Source of the DNA: Zobellella iuensis
Lineage (GTDB): Bacteria; Pseudomonadota; Gammaproteobacteria; Enterobacterales; Aeromonadaceae
Length of the DNA stretch: 64,000 bases
Direction of reading: 5' to 3'
Assembly: GCF_016746085.1 (NCBI RefSeq)
Contig: NZ_JAERTZ010000025.1
Span: 186,001 to 250,000, forward strand
The translations under genes were made by a program, and so were the position numbers. Shown here piece by piece: positions 16,652 through 25,362 of this stretch (position 1 is its first letter; the number at the start of each line of letters is the position of its first letter). The notes below the pieces were generated by a model. It made no database searches. It was not told the DNA's origin and was given only the letters and a program-made list of their open reading frames with translations.

Positions 16652-19600
16652 TACAAATTCCTTGCCCTACCCCCCGCCCCAGGGCCAGCCTGGGCCAGCT
16701 GCTTGGCAGCAGCCTGTCGCTCGCCATCGCCGAACAGGTGAGGCAACAACCCCAGCCGGTGCTGCTGGTGGTGCCCGACACCCCCACCGCCCTGCGCCTG
16801 GAGCAGGAAGTGGGCCACCTGCTGGCCGACGACGATGCCCTGCCGGTACGGCTGTTCCCGGATTGGGAAACCCTGCCCTACGACAGTTTTTCGCCGCACC
16901 AGGACATCATCTCCCAGCGGCTGGAAACCCTGTACGGCCTGCCGGCCCTGACCCGGGGCCTGCTGATAGTGCCGGTAACCACCCTGATGCTGCGCACCCC
17001 GCCCCGGGCCTGGCTGGAGCAGAACAGCCTGCTGCTGAAAACCGGCGACCGGCTGGACCTGCACGGCCTGCGCCGCCGGCTGGAGCAGGCCGGTTACCGG
17101 GCGGTGGACCAGGTGCTGGAGCACGGCGAGTTCGCCGCCCGCGGCGCCCTGCTCGATCTCTTTCCCATGGGCGCGACCGAGCCCTATCGCATCGACTTTT
17201 TCGATGACGAAATCGACACCCTGCGCCCCTTCGATCCCGATACCCAGAGATCCCAGGACAAGGTTACCCAGGTAAGGCTGCTGCCGGCGCGGGAATTCCC
17301 CACCGATGCCGCCGCCATCGAACGCTTCCGCGGCCAGTACCGGGAGCGCTTCGCCCTGCGCAACGAGCCCGAGGCGCTCTACCACAGGGTGAGCCAGGGC
17401 CAGTTCCCGCCCGGCATCGAGTACTATATTCCGCTGTTCTTCGAGCACACCCAGACCCTGTTCGACTCCCTGCCCGAGCAACTGCTGGTGCTGGGCCTGG
17501 GCGAGCTGAGCGAGGCGGCCGACGCCGTGTGGCAGGACGTGCAGGCCCGCTATGAAGACAGGCGCCACGACCTGCTGCGCCCGCTGCTGGCACCGGACGA
17601 TCTCTATCTCAAGCCCGACGCCCTGCTGCACCGGCTGAACCACTGGCCCCGGCTGCAACTGAGCCAGGCCCCGGTAATGGAAAAGGGCGAGCGGCTCAAT
17701 GCCCCGGTGTCGCCCCTGCCCGAGCTCGAGGTGGAGCACCAGAAAACCGATCCCCTGGCCCGGCTGCTGGCCTTTTGCGACGCTTTCCCCGGCCGCGTGC
17801 TGTTCTCGGTGGAGACCGCCGGCCGGCGCGAGGCCCTGCTGGAGCTGCTGGCGGGCAGCCCGCTCAAGCCCTGGCCGGTAGAGAGCCTCGCTCATTTTCT
17901 GCGCGGGGAAGACCCCATCGGCCTGCTGGTGGGCCCCCTGGCCCAGGGCTTTGTGCTGGGCGAGCAGTTCGCGCTGATTTGCGAAGGCGACCTGCTCGGC
18001 GGCCGGGTGATCCAGCGCCGGCGGCGGGAAAAATCCGCCGCCCTCAGCCCGGACACCCTGATCCGCAACCTGGCGGAGCTGTCCATCGGCCAGCCGGTGG
18101 TGCACCTGGACCACGGCGTGGGCCGCTACCTGGGGCTGCAAACCCTGGACGCGGGCGGGCTCAAGTCCGAATACCTCACCCTGGAATACGCCGGCGGCGA
18201 CAAGCTCTATGTGCCGGTGACCGCCCTGCACCTGGTGGGCCGCTACAGCGGCGCCGACGATCCCGGCCTCAACAAGCTGGGCAACGACTCCTGGGCCAAG
18301 GCCAAGCGCAAGGCGGCGGAAAAGGTGCGCGACGTGGCCGCCGAGCTGCTGGACGTGTACGCCCGCCGGGCCGCCCAGCCGGGCCAGGCCGTGACCCACG
18401 ACAAGGCCGCCTACCGCCAGTTCTGCGATGCCTTCCCCTTCGAGGAAACCGACGACCAGCTCAAGGCCATCAACGCCGTGCTGACCGACATGACCCAGCC
18501 CAAGGCGATGGACCGGCTGGTGTGCGGCGACGTGGGCTTCGGCAAGACCGAGGTGGCCATGCGCGCCGCCTTTGTGGCGGTGCACGGCGGCAAGCAGGTG
18601 GCGGTGCTGGTGCCCACCACATTGCTGGCCCAGCAGCACTACGACAACTTCCGCGACCGCTTCGCCAACTGGCCGGTGCGGGTGGAAATGGTCAGCCGCT
18701 TCAAGACCGGCAAGGAGCAGGACAAGGTGCTCGCCGGCCTGGCCGAGGGCGGCATCGATATTGTGATCGGGACTCATAAACTGCTGAGCCAGGAGGTGAA
18801 GTTCAAGGATCTGGGCCTGCTTATCGTGGATGAAGAGCACCGCTTCGGGGTGCGGCAGAAAGATCAGATCAAGGCCCTGCGCGCCGACGTGGACATCCTC
18901 ACCCTGACCGCCACCCCCATACCCCGCACCCTCAACATGGCCATGGGCGGCATGCGCGATCTCTCCATCATCGCCACCCCGCCCGCCAAGCGGCTGGCGG
19001 TGAAGACCTTTGTGCGCGAGTCGGATCCCGCCACCGTGCGCGAGGCCATACTGCGGGAGCTGAAGCGCGGCGGCCAGGTGTATTACCTGCACAACGAGGT
19101 GCAGACCATAGAGAACAGCGCCGATGCCCTGCGCACCCTGGTGCCCGAGGCCCGCATCGCCATCGCCCACGGCCAGATGCGCGAGCGCGAGCTGGAGCGG
19201 GTGATGTCCGACTTTTACCACCAGCGCTTCAACGTGCTGCTGTGCTCCACCATCATCGAAACCGGCATAGACGTGCCCAGCGCCAACACCATCATCATGG
19301 ACAGGGCCGACAAGCTGGGCCTGGCCCAGCTGCACCAGCTGCGCGGCCGGGTGGGGCGCTCCCACCACCAGGCCTACGCCTATTTGCTGACCCCCCATCC
19401 CAAGCGGATGACCACGGACGCCAAGAAGCGGCTGGAGGCCATTGCCGCCCTGGAAGACCTGGGCGCGGGCTTTGCCCTGGCCACCCACGATCTGGAGATC
19501 CGCGGCGCCGGCGAGCTGCTGGGCGACGAGCAGAGCGGCCAGATCACCGCCATCGGCTTCAGCCTTTATATGGAGATGCTGGAGCAGGCGGTGAAGGCGC

Positions 19601-20088
19601 TGCAGTCCGGCAAGGAGCCGGCCCTGGACCAGCTGCTGCGATCGCAAACCGAAATCGAGCTGCGCCTGCCCGCCCTGCTGCCGGACGACTACATTCCGGA
19701 CGTGAACATGCGCCTTTCCATGTACAAGCGCATCGCCGCAGCCGAAGACAAGGCCGCCCTGCGCGAACTGCAGGTGGAGCTGATTGACCGCTTCGGCCTG
19801 CTGCCGCAGCCGGGCAAGAACCTGGTGGCCCTGGCCGAGATAAAACTCAAGGCCAGCCAACTCGGCATAGAGAAGATAGACGCCGGCCCCCAGGGCGGCA
19901 CCCTTGCCTTCGCCCAGGATGCGAAAGTCGACCCCGGCTACCTGGTCAGCCTGCTGCAAAGCCAGCCGCGCATCTATAAGATGGAAGGCCCGACCAAGCT
20001 GCGCTTCGCCATTCCCAGCACCGACGCCAAGGCCCGGCTGGCCCTGGTGGGCGACATGCTGAACGAACTGAGCGCGCACCAGGCCTGA
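16648..20088 (+). CDS. mfd: Transcription-repair coupling factor
   Basis: SF2 translocase that removes stalled RNA polymerase at lesions and recruits UvrA. The 1146 residues match the usual length. Modules in order: UvrB-like N-terminal region (1-350), RNA-polymerase interaction domain (about 470-540, starting VHLDHGVGRYLGL), RecG-like helicase with Walker A GDVGFGKTE near 630 and DEEH (VDEEHRFGV) near 730, TRG motif region, and C-terminal domain. Start overlaps the PilZ gene stop (ATGA), implying coupling. Confidence 0.97.
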   Translation: MIQIPCPTPRPRASLGQLLGSSLSLAIAEQVRQQPQPVLLVVPDTPTALRLEQEVGHLLADDDALPVRLFPDWETLPYDSFSPHQDIISQRLETLYGLPALTRGLLIVPVTTLMLRTPPRAWLEQNSLLLKTGDRLDLHGLRRRLEQAGYRAVDQVLEHGEFAARGALLDLFPMGATEPYRIDFFDDEIDTLRPFDPDTQRSQDKVTQVRLLPAREFPTDAAAIERFRGQYRERFALRNEPEALYHRVSQGQFPPGIEYYIPLFFEHTQTLFDSLPEQLLVLGLGELSEAADAVWQDVQARYEDRRHDLLRPLLAPDDLYLKPDALLHRLNHWPRLQLSQAPVMEKGERLNAPVSPLPELEVEHQKTDPLARLLAFCDAFPGRVLFSVETAGRREALLELLAGSPLKPWPVESLAHFLRGEDPIGLLVGPLAQGFVLGEQFALICEGDLLGGRVIQRRRREKSAALSPDTLIRNLAELSIGQPVVHLDHGVGRYLGLQTLDAGGLKSEYLTLEYAGGDKLYVPVTALHLVGRYSGADDPGLNKLGNDSWAKAKRKAAEKVRDVAAELLDVYARRAAQPGQAVTHDKAAYRQFCDAFPFEETDDQLKAINAVLTDMTQPKAMDRLVCGDVGFGKTEVAMRAAFVAVHGGKQVAVLVPTTLLAQQHYDNFRDRFANWPVRVEMVSRFKTGKEQDKVLAGLAEGGIDIVIGTHKLLSQEVKFKDLGLLIVDEEHRFGVRQKDQIKALRADVDILTLTATPIPRTLNMAMGGMRDLSIIATPPAKRLAVKTFVRESDPATVREAILRELKRGGQVYYLHNEVQTIENSADALRTLVPEARIAIAHGQMRERELERVMSDFYHQRFNVLLCSTIIETGIDVPSANTIIMDRADKLGLAQLHQLRGRVGRSHHQAYAYLLTPHPKRMTTDAKKRLEAIAALEDLGAGFALATHDLEIRGAGELLGDEQSGQITAIGFSLYMEMLEQAVKALQSGKEPALDQLLRSQTEIELRLPALLPDDYIPDVNMRLSMYKRIAAAEDKAALRELQVELIDRFGLLPQPGKNLVALAEIKLKASQLGIEKIDAGPQGGTLAFAQDAKVDPGYLVSLLQSQPRIYKMEGPTKLRFAIPSTDAKARLALVGDMLNELSAHQA

Positions 20089-20195
20089 TGCGCGGCATGA
20101 CGGCAACAGGCACCCCATGGACGGGACAAGTTGACGGCGGCACCGGCGCCCAGGCCGGCGCCGCCGTGCACCACCTTAATCCTGACCGAGAGCAG

Positions 20196-21656
20196 ATGAA
20201 CGCAAACCTTTGCCACGCCCCCGCCCGGGGCCCGGTGCGAGTGGGCATTTTGGGCGGCGGCATGGCCGGCGCCACCGCCGCGCTGCGGCTGGCCGACATG
20301 GGCATCAACACCCTGCTGATAGAAGCAGGCAATGGCCTGATCAACGGCCCGCCCATCTGCCACCTGCACGCGGGCGGCAACCTGTACCGGGAGATTGGCG
20401 ACGACCAGTGCCTGGCGCTGCTGCGCCAGTCCATCGACTCGGTGCGGGCCTATCCGCACAGCATCAACCGCCGCCCCACCGTGATCGCCACCCCGGTAAC
20501 GGACCCGGGCGATGCCGAGGCGCTGCTGCCCCGGCTGCGGCAGGTAGCCCGGGAATATCAACGGCTGGTGGAACTGGACCCGGCCAACAAGGTGCTGGGC
20601 GAGCCGGAGCACTATTACCGCTGCTACGGCCGGGAACAGTTCGAGGCCCTGGCCCGCCGCCCGCTGCCGGACCGGGCCCGGAGCCTGGACGACTGGCTGA
20701 TCCCCCTCGCCCGCCAGCTGCAGCCGGAGCAGTTCAAATTCCCGCTGATCCTGGTGCAGGAATACGGCTGGAGCCTGTTCCGCATGGCCGCCACCGCCAC
20801 CCTGGCGCTGGAAGCCTCGCCCCACTGCGAGCTGTTGCTGAACACCAGGGCCATGGGCCTGGATCAACTGGAAGGCGGCTGGCGCATCCAGAGCCAGGGC
20901 CCGGCCGGCGAGCGCGTCGACAAGGTGGATTTTCTGGTGAACGCCTGCGGCTTTCGCACCGGCCTGGTGGACGACATGGCCGGCTACCGCCGCCAGCGGC
21001 TGGTGGAATACAAGGCCGCCTACCTGGCCCGCTGGCAAACCCCGGGCGACTGGCCCGAGGTGATCTTCCACGGCGAGCGCGGCACCCCGCAAGGCATGGC
21101 CCAGCTGACCCCCTACCCCGGCGGCCTGTTCCAGCTGCACGGCATGACCGACGCCATTACCCTGTTCAAGGGCGGCCTGGTGGGCACCTGCGAGCACAGC
21201 GCCCAGCCCCGCCTGCCGGAACACTATCGCCGGCAAATCGACCAGGGCTGGCAGGCCGAGGACGTGGACGCCCGCACCCGCGGCGCCATCGGCCACCTGG
21301 CCCGGCTGCTGCCCGCCTTTGCCGGGGCCGAGCCCGCCGGCAAGCCGCTGTTCGGCGCCCAGCAGATCCCGGGCAGCGACCCCAAACTGCGGGCGGCGGA
21401 CGTGTCCTTCGAGGGCAGCCACTACGCCCGGGTGGAAATTGTAAAAGCCTCCTCGGCGCTGACCGCCGCCGACCGCATCGTGGGCAAGCTGGCGGAGCTG
21501 GGCTGGCTGGGCCAGCCGGCGGCAAACCAGCCCCCGGCGCTCTCCCCCACCCTGGCCATCACCGCCGACCAGGATCCGGAAAAAGTGGAAGCCACCGCCG
21601 TGCACCTGGCCCGCCAGCGCGGCTACCCCCAGGAGCTGGCCGAAAACGGCTGGTAA
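20196..21656 (+). CDS. FAD-dependent oxidoreductase of unknown substrate
   Basis: A 486-residue flavoprotein of the DAO/glutathione-reductase fold. The N-terminal VGILGGGMAGATAALRLADMG with an acidic residue ending the second strand (LLIEAG) is a standard FAD-binding Rossmann motif at about 15-45. A second FAD-contacting segment, FLVNACGFRTG, lies near 245. The substrate cannot be told from sequence. The start at 20196 is chosen because it precedes the Rossmann fold by a normal distance; the frame is open back to the mfd stop. It is the last high-GC gene before the cassette array. Confidence 0.75.
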   Translation: MNANLCHAPARGPVRVGILGGGMAGATAALRLADMGINTLLIEAGNGLINGPPICHLHAGGNLYREIGDDQCLALLRQSIDSVRAYPHSINRRPTVIATPVTDPGDAEALLPRLRQVAREYQRLVELDPANKVLGEPEHYYRCYGREQFEALARRPLPDRARSLDDWLIPLARQLQPEQFKFPLILVQEYGWSLFRMAATATLALEASPHCELLLNTRAMGLDQLEGGWRIQSQGPAGERVDKVDFLVNACGFRTGLVDDMAGYRRQRLVEYKAAYLARWQTPGDWPEVIFHGERGTPQGMAQLTPYPGGLFQLHGMTDAITLFKGGLVGTCEHSAQPRLPEHYRRQIDQGWQAEDVDARTRGAIGHLARLLPAFAGAEPAGKPLFGAQQIPGSDPKLRAADVSFEGSHYARVEIVKASSALTAADRIVGKLAELGWLGQPAANQPPALSPTLAITADQDPEKVEATAVHLARQRGYPQELAENGW

Positions 21657-22201
21657 ACCTTTTACCTAAACCCTGCCATGCCGGCCAGCGGGCCGGCATC
21701 CCAAACCGCTCACAAAACCACCACTCAGGCGTTTTGCCCCCCACTTCCTGCTTTTTGCAATTGCCCTGCCCCACCCCAGCGGCCAGAATAGATACGTTTG
21801 AACACAGTGGTGGCAGGGATTGGCGACCTGAAACGTTAGGGCGGTAGCGTGGCCGCGGAATATGACCGCTACTTAATTCAGCCATCCAGAAGTCCGTGGA
21901 TATACAGTATATTTGGCGCCCGGCCAAAAGGGTGCGCGAAATCACCGCAGGCGTTGCGCGTTTATCATCCAGTGAAAAAAGAAAGCTCTTTTTATTCAGT
22001 TAGTTAAAAAGCGTCGAATATAGATTCCGCGCACACCCAGGAACAAATATGCGCATGTACGTTTTTTACATTGGAATTTTGCTTAAAATACCATTAAGTT
22101 ATTGATAGTAGTTAAATTATGCTGATGCAAAGCGGATTAGCATAAGAGCATATATGCGCATGCGCAGTATTAAAATGTTATACGCAAAAGAAGAATCGAG
22201 C
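21657..22201. other. Transition region between host backbone and cassette array
   Basis: About 545 bp with no convincing gene. The first part is GC-rich and holds a perfect stem-loop (21678-21699, ATGCCGGCC arms) after the FAD gene. From about 21960 the DNA becomes strongly AT-rich. TATGCGCATG occurs at 22048-22057 and again at 22153-22162. TTGATA near 22101 may act as a promoter element for the first cassette. No integrase gene, intact attI or upstream attC can be recognised. Confidence 0.5.
21678..21699 (+). terminator. Stem-loop after the FAD oxidoreductase
   Basis: Perfect 9-bp stem ATGCCGGCC/GGCCGGCAT with an AGCG loop, 21 bp beyond the stop. It lacks a following T run, so intrinsic termination is uncertain. 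Confidence 0.45.
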
Positions 22202-22480
22202 ATGGCAACAAGACAACCACAATTTGAAGAGATAGTTGAGCTGCTTAGTAAAGCTGTTCCTATCTTGGAATCAGAAGGTTTAGATGGCTCGGTCAAAAAT
22301 ACAGAGAAACTAATTAATCGTATTAAAGGTATGGGCAGCATTATCCCATCACACAAAAATGAGCTTTACTCAATTCTTCGTATGATGCTTGAATCTAATA
22401 CCTACTATGACTCAAAAGCTGGAGAGTATTTGGATCAAGCATTTGTACTTATTAAAAAGGCATTGGGTGAAAACGTATAA
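22202..22480 (+). CDS. Cassette 1: small helical protein of unknown function
   Basis: A 92-residue acidic, probably all-helical protein (MATRQPQFEEIVELLSKAVPIL...). I do not recognise a family. The ATG at 22202 follows a weak GAAGAATCGAG purine stretch; an upstream in-frame ATG at 22154 is less likely. Its TAA stop lies inside the first attC site, a typical integron cassette arrangement. AT content is far above the flanking backbone genes, indicating a horizontal origin. Confidence 0.65.
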   Translation: MATRQPQFEEIVELLSKAVPILESEGLDGSVKNTEKLINRIKGMGSIIPSHKNELYSILRMMLESNTYYDSKAGEYLDQAFVLIKKALGENV

Positions 22481-22572
22481 CAAGTCAAAGCACGCGGACT
22501 TGGCAAAGCTGTCACCTTTTTTGTTCCAAAAAAGCCGCCAACTTCACCAAGCCGATGTTTGAGGCGTTATAT
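22475..22572 (+). repeat. attC site 1 (end of cassette 1)
   Basis: Begins GTATAAC (R'' core), ends GTTATAT (R' core, 22566-22572), about 98 bp. Between them CGGACTTGG and CCAAGCCGA form the imperfect inner arms expected of an attC hairpin. The last codons and stop of cassette 1 lie in its 5' end. Confidence 0.85.
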
Positions 22573-22654
22573 GCTAGAAGGTCGTATCAAGTACGATCTA
22601 TATTAACAATTCTAGGCAACTTATCCAAATAAAATTAAAACATGATGAGGTCGT

Positions 22655-23239
22655 ATGAAGAGTTCGCGTAGAAAAATTGATCTGTACATTCTTTCACTTG
22701 GATTGCTATTCATCTTCTTCATTATTATTACCATTAAACTTCCCGAGCATCAATTCTCAATAAAAGAATGGGGTTTCTGGAAAGAGTCACTAAGCGGAAA
22801 TCCCATCCCAGTCATTTCATCACTTTTGTTGATTTATTGCGTTGTTTCTTATAAGCGATTCGATTTTGATCTTAAAGGGGCCGCAGAGATTCCTTTTGAA
22901 ATTAAGAAGATAGAGGGAATTAATTACGAGCACTTGACATTTTTGGCAACATACGTAGTGCCGCTAATTAGCTTTGACTTTGGTAGCGGACGACAAATGG
23001 TTGTGCTTGCTCTCCTTTTGATAGTGATGGGAGTTATCTACATCAAAACCGATCTGTTTTATGCGAATCCATCTCTTGCCTTAATGGGATTTCACATCTA
23101 TCGAGCTGATGGGAACTTTAAAACAGGGTTTAGGGAAGGGATTATATTGATCTGTCGAAGCAAGCTTGTTGAGGGTCAAAAGGTTTCTTATATCAAGCTG
23201 GATGACAGAATCTATTATACCAAAGGAGTTAAGGCGTGA
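22655..23239 (+). CDS. kwaA: Cassette 2, gene 1: Kiwa system membrane protein KwaA-like
   Basis: A 194-residue membrane protein with four predicted helices (about 9-28, 49-66, 92-108 and 112-132) followed by a soluble C-terminal tail of about 60 residues. Size, helix number and the directly overlapping KwaB-like partner fit KwaA, the membrane subunit of the two-gene Kiwa anti-phage system, in which KwaA and KwaB form a membrane-bound complex acting early in infection. ATGAGG upstream serves as ribosome site for the ATG at 22655. The call rests on architecture and partner more than on recognisable motifs. Carried on the same cassette as kwaB. Confidence 0.75.
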   Translation: MKSSRRKIDLYILSLGLLFIFFIIITIKLPEHQFSIKEWGFWKESLSGNPIPVISSLLLIYCVVSYKRFDFDLKGAAEIPFEIKKIEGINYEHLTFLATYVVPLISFDFGSGRQMVVLALLLIVMGVIYIKTDLFYANPSLALMGFHIYRADGNFKTGFREGIILICRSKLVEGQKVSYIKLDDRIYYTKGVKA

Positions 23240-24201
23240 CTGGTGACGAGCTGAAGGCGGCATTAAAAAAATTTTATGATGAATATGACGAAATAGGTGT
23301 GTCTGTCTATACCATTTTAAAAGATCAAGAAGATTCTGGCCCTCAAAAGGTAGATATTGAGTCAGAAGCAATGAAAGGCTTGAAGGCTCTATTTATACAG
23401 AGCTTAAAGGATTCTATTACAGAGAAGAAAGATCTCTCTGTGCTCAAGTTATCCACATCCGATGAACGGCTGGACGCTATTTATCTCTATGATATTGAAT
23501 TGCCAGAAGAGCTTTTGGCAATGGAAAGTATCCTTCAGCAAGATGATTTGCCTTTATTAAATCTACAGGAATCGGATCTGTCTAAAATTAAGGCGTTATT
23601 GATTGAAATAGGAAATAACGTTGGGCAAATGGTTCTCTATAAAACTATGGCTCCTATTAATATTTTTGGCCGAAAAAGCTTCTTCTTAAAAAAAGCAAAG
23701 CATCGTATGGAGAAAATTGAAGATGAGTTTCTCCGTATCAGTGCAGGCTTTCAATTGTTGCGTATTGATGGGCAACTGTTGGTGATTGATCTAGCTGCAA
23801 TCGAAAAAAGTTTTGGCTTTCACGAAGTAATTAAGCGGGAAGCTGCTCTAGGTGTCACTGCGGTAGAAACCATGCAGCTTGTACAGAATCCAGAAGTGCT
23901 GCATGAGTTGTTGGAAGATGTCAAATACGCACGCCGTCTTACTAAGGTTGCTAAAGCATCACCTGTTATAAAAAAAGGGATCCCAAATGAGAGCATTATC
24001 AGATTTTGTAAGGGTTTTCCAAAATTGGCAGGAAAAATTCGCTTCAATGAGGCTGAGGATAAAATTGTCTTGGATACTAAAGTTTCACAGGACCTGTTTA
24101 TTAAGTTACTGATGGATGATTACCTTACTTCTGAATTAACAGATTTGCATTATGAAAGCGTAGCGAAAGATAGTGCTGAGTTGGAAGAAGTAGTGGAGTA
24201 G
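23236..24201 (+). CDS. kwaB: Cassette 2, gene 2: Kiwa system protein KwaB-like (DUF4868)
   Basis: A 321-residue soluble protein starting at a GTG that overlaps the kwaA TGA, with AAAGGAG just upstream. The segment around 155-205 (FFLKKAKHRMEKIEDEFLR, then ISAGFQLLRIDGQLLVIDLA and the FGFHEVI turn) matches the pattern I know for DUF4868/KwaB proteins, which in Kiwa bind DNA and shut down phage replication and late transcription. Length is as expected (about 315). The two-gene overlap and membrane partner support a complete Kiwa operon. About 75 untranslated bases separate its stop from the next attC. Confidence 0.8.
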   Translation: MTGDELKAALKKFYDEYDEIGVSVYTILKDQEDSGPQKVDIESEAMKGLKALFIQSLKDSITEKKDLSVLKLSTSDERLDAIYLYDIELPEELLAMESILQQDDLPLLNLQESDLSKIKALLIEIGNNVGQMVLYKTMAPINIFGRKSFFLKKAKHRMEKIEDEFLRISAGFQLLRIDGQLLVIDLAAIEKSFGFHEVIKREAALGVTAVETMQLVQNPEVLHELLEDVKYARRLTKVAKASPVIKKGIPNESIIRFCKGFPKLAGKIRFNEAEDKIVLDTKVSQDLFIKLLMDDYLTSELTDLHYESVAKDSAELEEVVE

Positions 24202-24276
24202 AGTGTGGAGATGGCGTGCAGTTTTCGTCTCTCCATTTCTGGTGATTCCGAGTAAAGGAAAACCTATATCCGCCGC

Positions 24277-24348
24277 ATATAACAAACGTATGTTGTCGAA
24301 CTGATTTTCCGCTGCGCTCCAAATCAACCGCAAATACGGGCGTTAAAT
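24277..24348 (+). repeat. attC site 2 (end of Kiwa cassette)
   Basis: Starts ATATAAC (24277-24283) and ends GTTAAAT (24342-24348), 72 bp, with short inner complementary stretches. It closes the cassette that carries kwaAB. Confidence 0.8.
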
Positions 24349-24366
24349 TTTCAATCAGGTTTAGTG

Positions 24367-24798
24367 ATGAATATTGAGATAGTAGAAAAATCAGACCACC
24401 TTAAGCTGATAGAAATCTGGGAATCCTCGGTAAGAGCAACTCATGATTTTCTGGCTGAAGATGATATAAAAGAGTTAAAGCCGTTAATTTTGGAGCAGTA
24501 TTTTGACGCCGTTGATTTAAGGTGCGCTAAAAATGCGCATGGTGAAATTCAAGGGTTCTGCGGTGTCCATGACGGTAATATTGAGATGTTGTTCATCTCA
24601 CCTGATGCTCGCGGAAAAGGCATTGGTGTAATGTTGTCAGCTCACACTATCAAAGAGCAGGGAGCTTCAAAGGTCGACGTAAATGAACAAAACGAGCAGG
24701 CGCTAGGTTTTTACCAGCATATTGGCTTTAAGGTGATAGGCCGCTCACCAGTTGATGGACAGGGTAAGCCATATCCACTGTTGCATATGGCGCTATAA
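24367..24798 (+). CDS. Cassette 3: GNAT-family N-acetyltransferase
   Basis: A 143-residue acetyl-CoA-dependent acyltransferase of the GNAT fold. Motif A (IEMLFISPDARGKGIG, near 75-92) gives the pyrophosphate-binding R-x-x-G-x-G loop, and the C-terminal NEQALGFYQHIGFKVIGR is motif B. The substrate is unknown. GNATs are among the most frequent integron cassette genes; some modify antibiotics or toxins, but nothing here singles out such a target. ATG at 24367 is preferred over a GTG one codon earlier. Confidence 0.85.
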   Translation: MNIEIVEKSDHLKLIEIWESSVRATHDFLAEDDIKELKPLILEQYFDAVDLRCAKNAHGEIQGFCGVHDGNIEMLFISPDARGKGIGVMLSAHTIKEQGASKVDVNEQNEQALGFYQHIGFKVIGRSPVDGQGKPYPLLHMAL

Positions 24799-24800
24799 AA

Positions 24801-24884
24801 ATTTAACAAGGCCAGGCACGGCGACGTCTTTTTTGTTGCGGCTTCGCCTTCACTACAAAGCCGCGCATGCTGGCGGCGTTATGC
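24801..24884 (+). repeat. attC site 3
   Basis: Starts ATTTAAC (24801-24807) just after the GNAT stop and ends GTTATGC (24878-24884). The centre contains complementary GCGGCTT/AAGCCGC stretches (GCGGCTTCGCC and AAAGCCGCGC). Confidence 0.85.
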
Positions 24885-24892
24885 ATTTAAGG

Positions 24893-25276
24893 ATGAACTT
24901 TGTGTCACTGAAAGAGAAATTTGAATCTCATCCCGTGGTTTGGGGGCTTACCTTAGTAGTTGTCGGGTTTGTTGCTGGTTTTGGTGCGAGCGAAGCTTTG
25001 AGTTTAAAGCTTGTTAGTGCTAATAATCCTGTTAGTCAGGTTCAATGTGTTGTTGAAGGTGTAGAAAGTCTGTCTAAAACACACCATGAACGGGTTATGG
25101 CCTTGCAGCAAGAAATAGTTAGACTCGAAGCTAAAGCTAGTGATGAGCGTATAATTGGCAGTTACCAAAGAGAATACAAGGCAGCAGCTGATCGATTGAG
25201 GGAAGATGTATCTACAGAGCGTGCAGTATTGGATTCTTCTTTAGCTGGTCTTGCGCTGAAGTGCAGAAGTGCATAA
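24893..25276 (+). CDS. Cassette 4: membrane-anchored coiled-coil protein, unknown
   Basis: A 127-residue protein with a single N-terminal membrane helix (about 18-36: VVWGLTLVVVGFVAGFGAS) and a helical, probably coiled-coil region (about 60-115, rich in E, K and R heptads). No family recognised. The ATG at 24893 follows TAAGG very closely; a GTG at 24902 with the same AAGG at 9-base spacing is an equally good start and would remove three residues. The stop codon sits inside attC 4. Confidence 0.6.
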   Translation: MNFVSLKEKFESHPVVWGLTLVVVGFVAGFGASEALSLKLVSANNPVSQVQCVVEGVESLSKTHHERVMALQQEIVRLEAKASDERIIGSYQREYKAAADRLREDVSTERAVLDSSLAGLALKCRSA

Positions 25277-25346
25277 CAAACCGGCATTCGTGGCCAGTGG
25301 TCACTGCGACGCTCAAAAGTTCGCACGTATGCGCGGGGCGTTATAC
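25271..25346 (+). repeat. attC site 4
   Basis: Starts GCATAAC (25271-25277) over the previous stop codon and ends GTTATAC (25340-25346). Inner arms include CACTGCGAC/GCGCGGGGC-type imperfect pairing. Confidence 0.8.
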
Positions 25347-25362
25347 GAAAAGGGAGTAAACA

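Noticed and set aside
16516-20118. 1200-codon open frame antisense to mfd
   Set aside because: High-GC shadow of mfd: the product is low-complexity (H, G, Q, A rich) without any domain, while mfd on the other strand has all its motifs.
21891-21915. LexA-box-like sequence around GGATATACAGTATAT
   Set aside because: Only one half (ACAG/CTGT) is present at the required spacing, and there is no integrase gene for it to regulate.
21657-22100. Search for an integron integrase or attI upstream of the first cassette
   Set aside because: Neither strand has an open frame with tyrosine-recombinase residues, and no attI-like GTT-flanked simple site could be defined.
24202-24276. A third small gene in the Kiwa cassette after kwaB
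   Set aside because: The 75 bases have no start with a ribosome site and no open frame of useful length on either strand that avoids attC 2.
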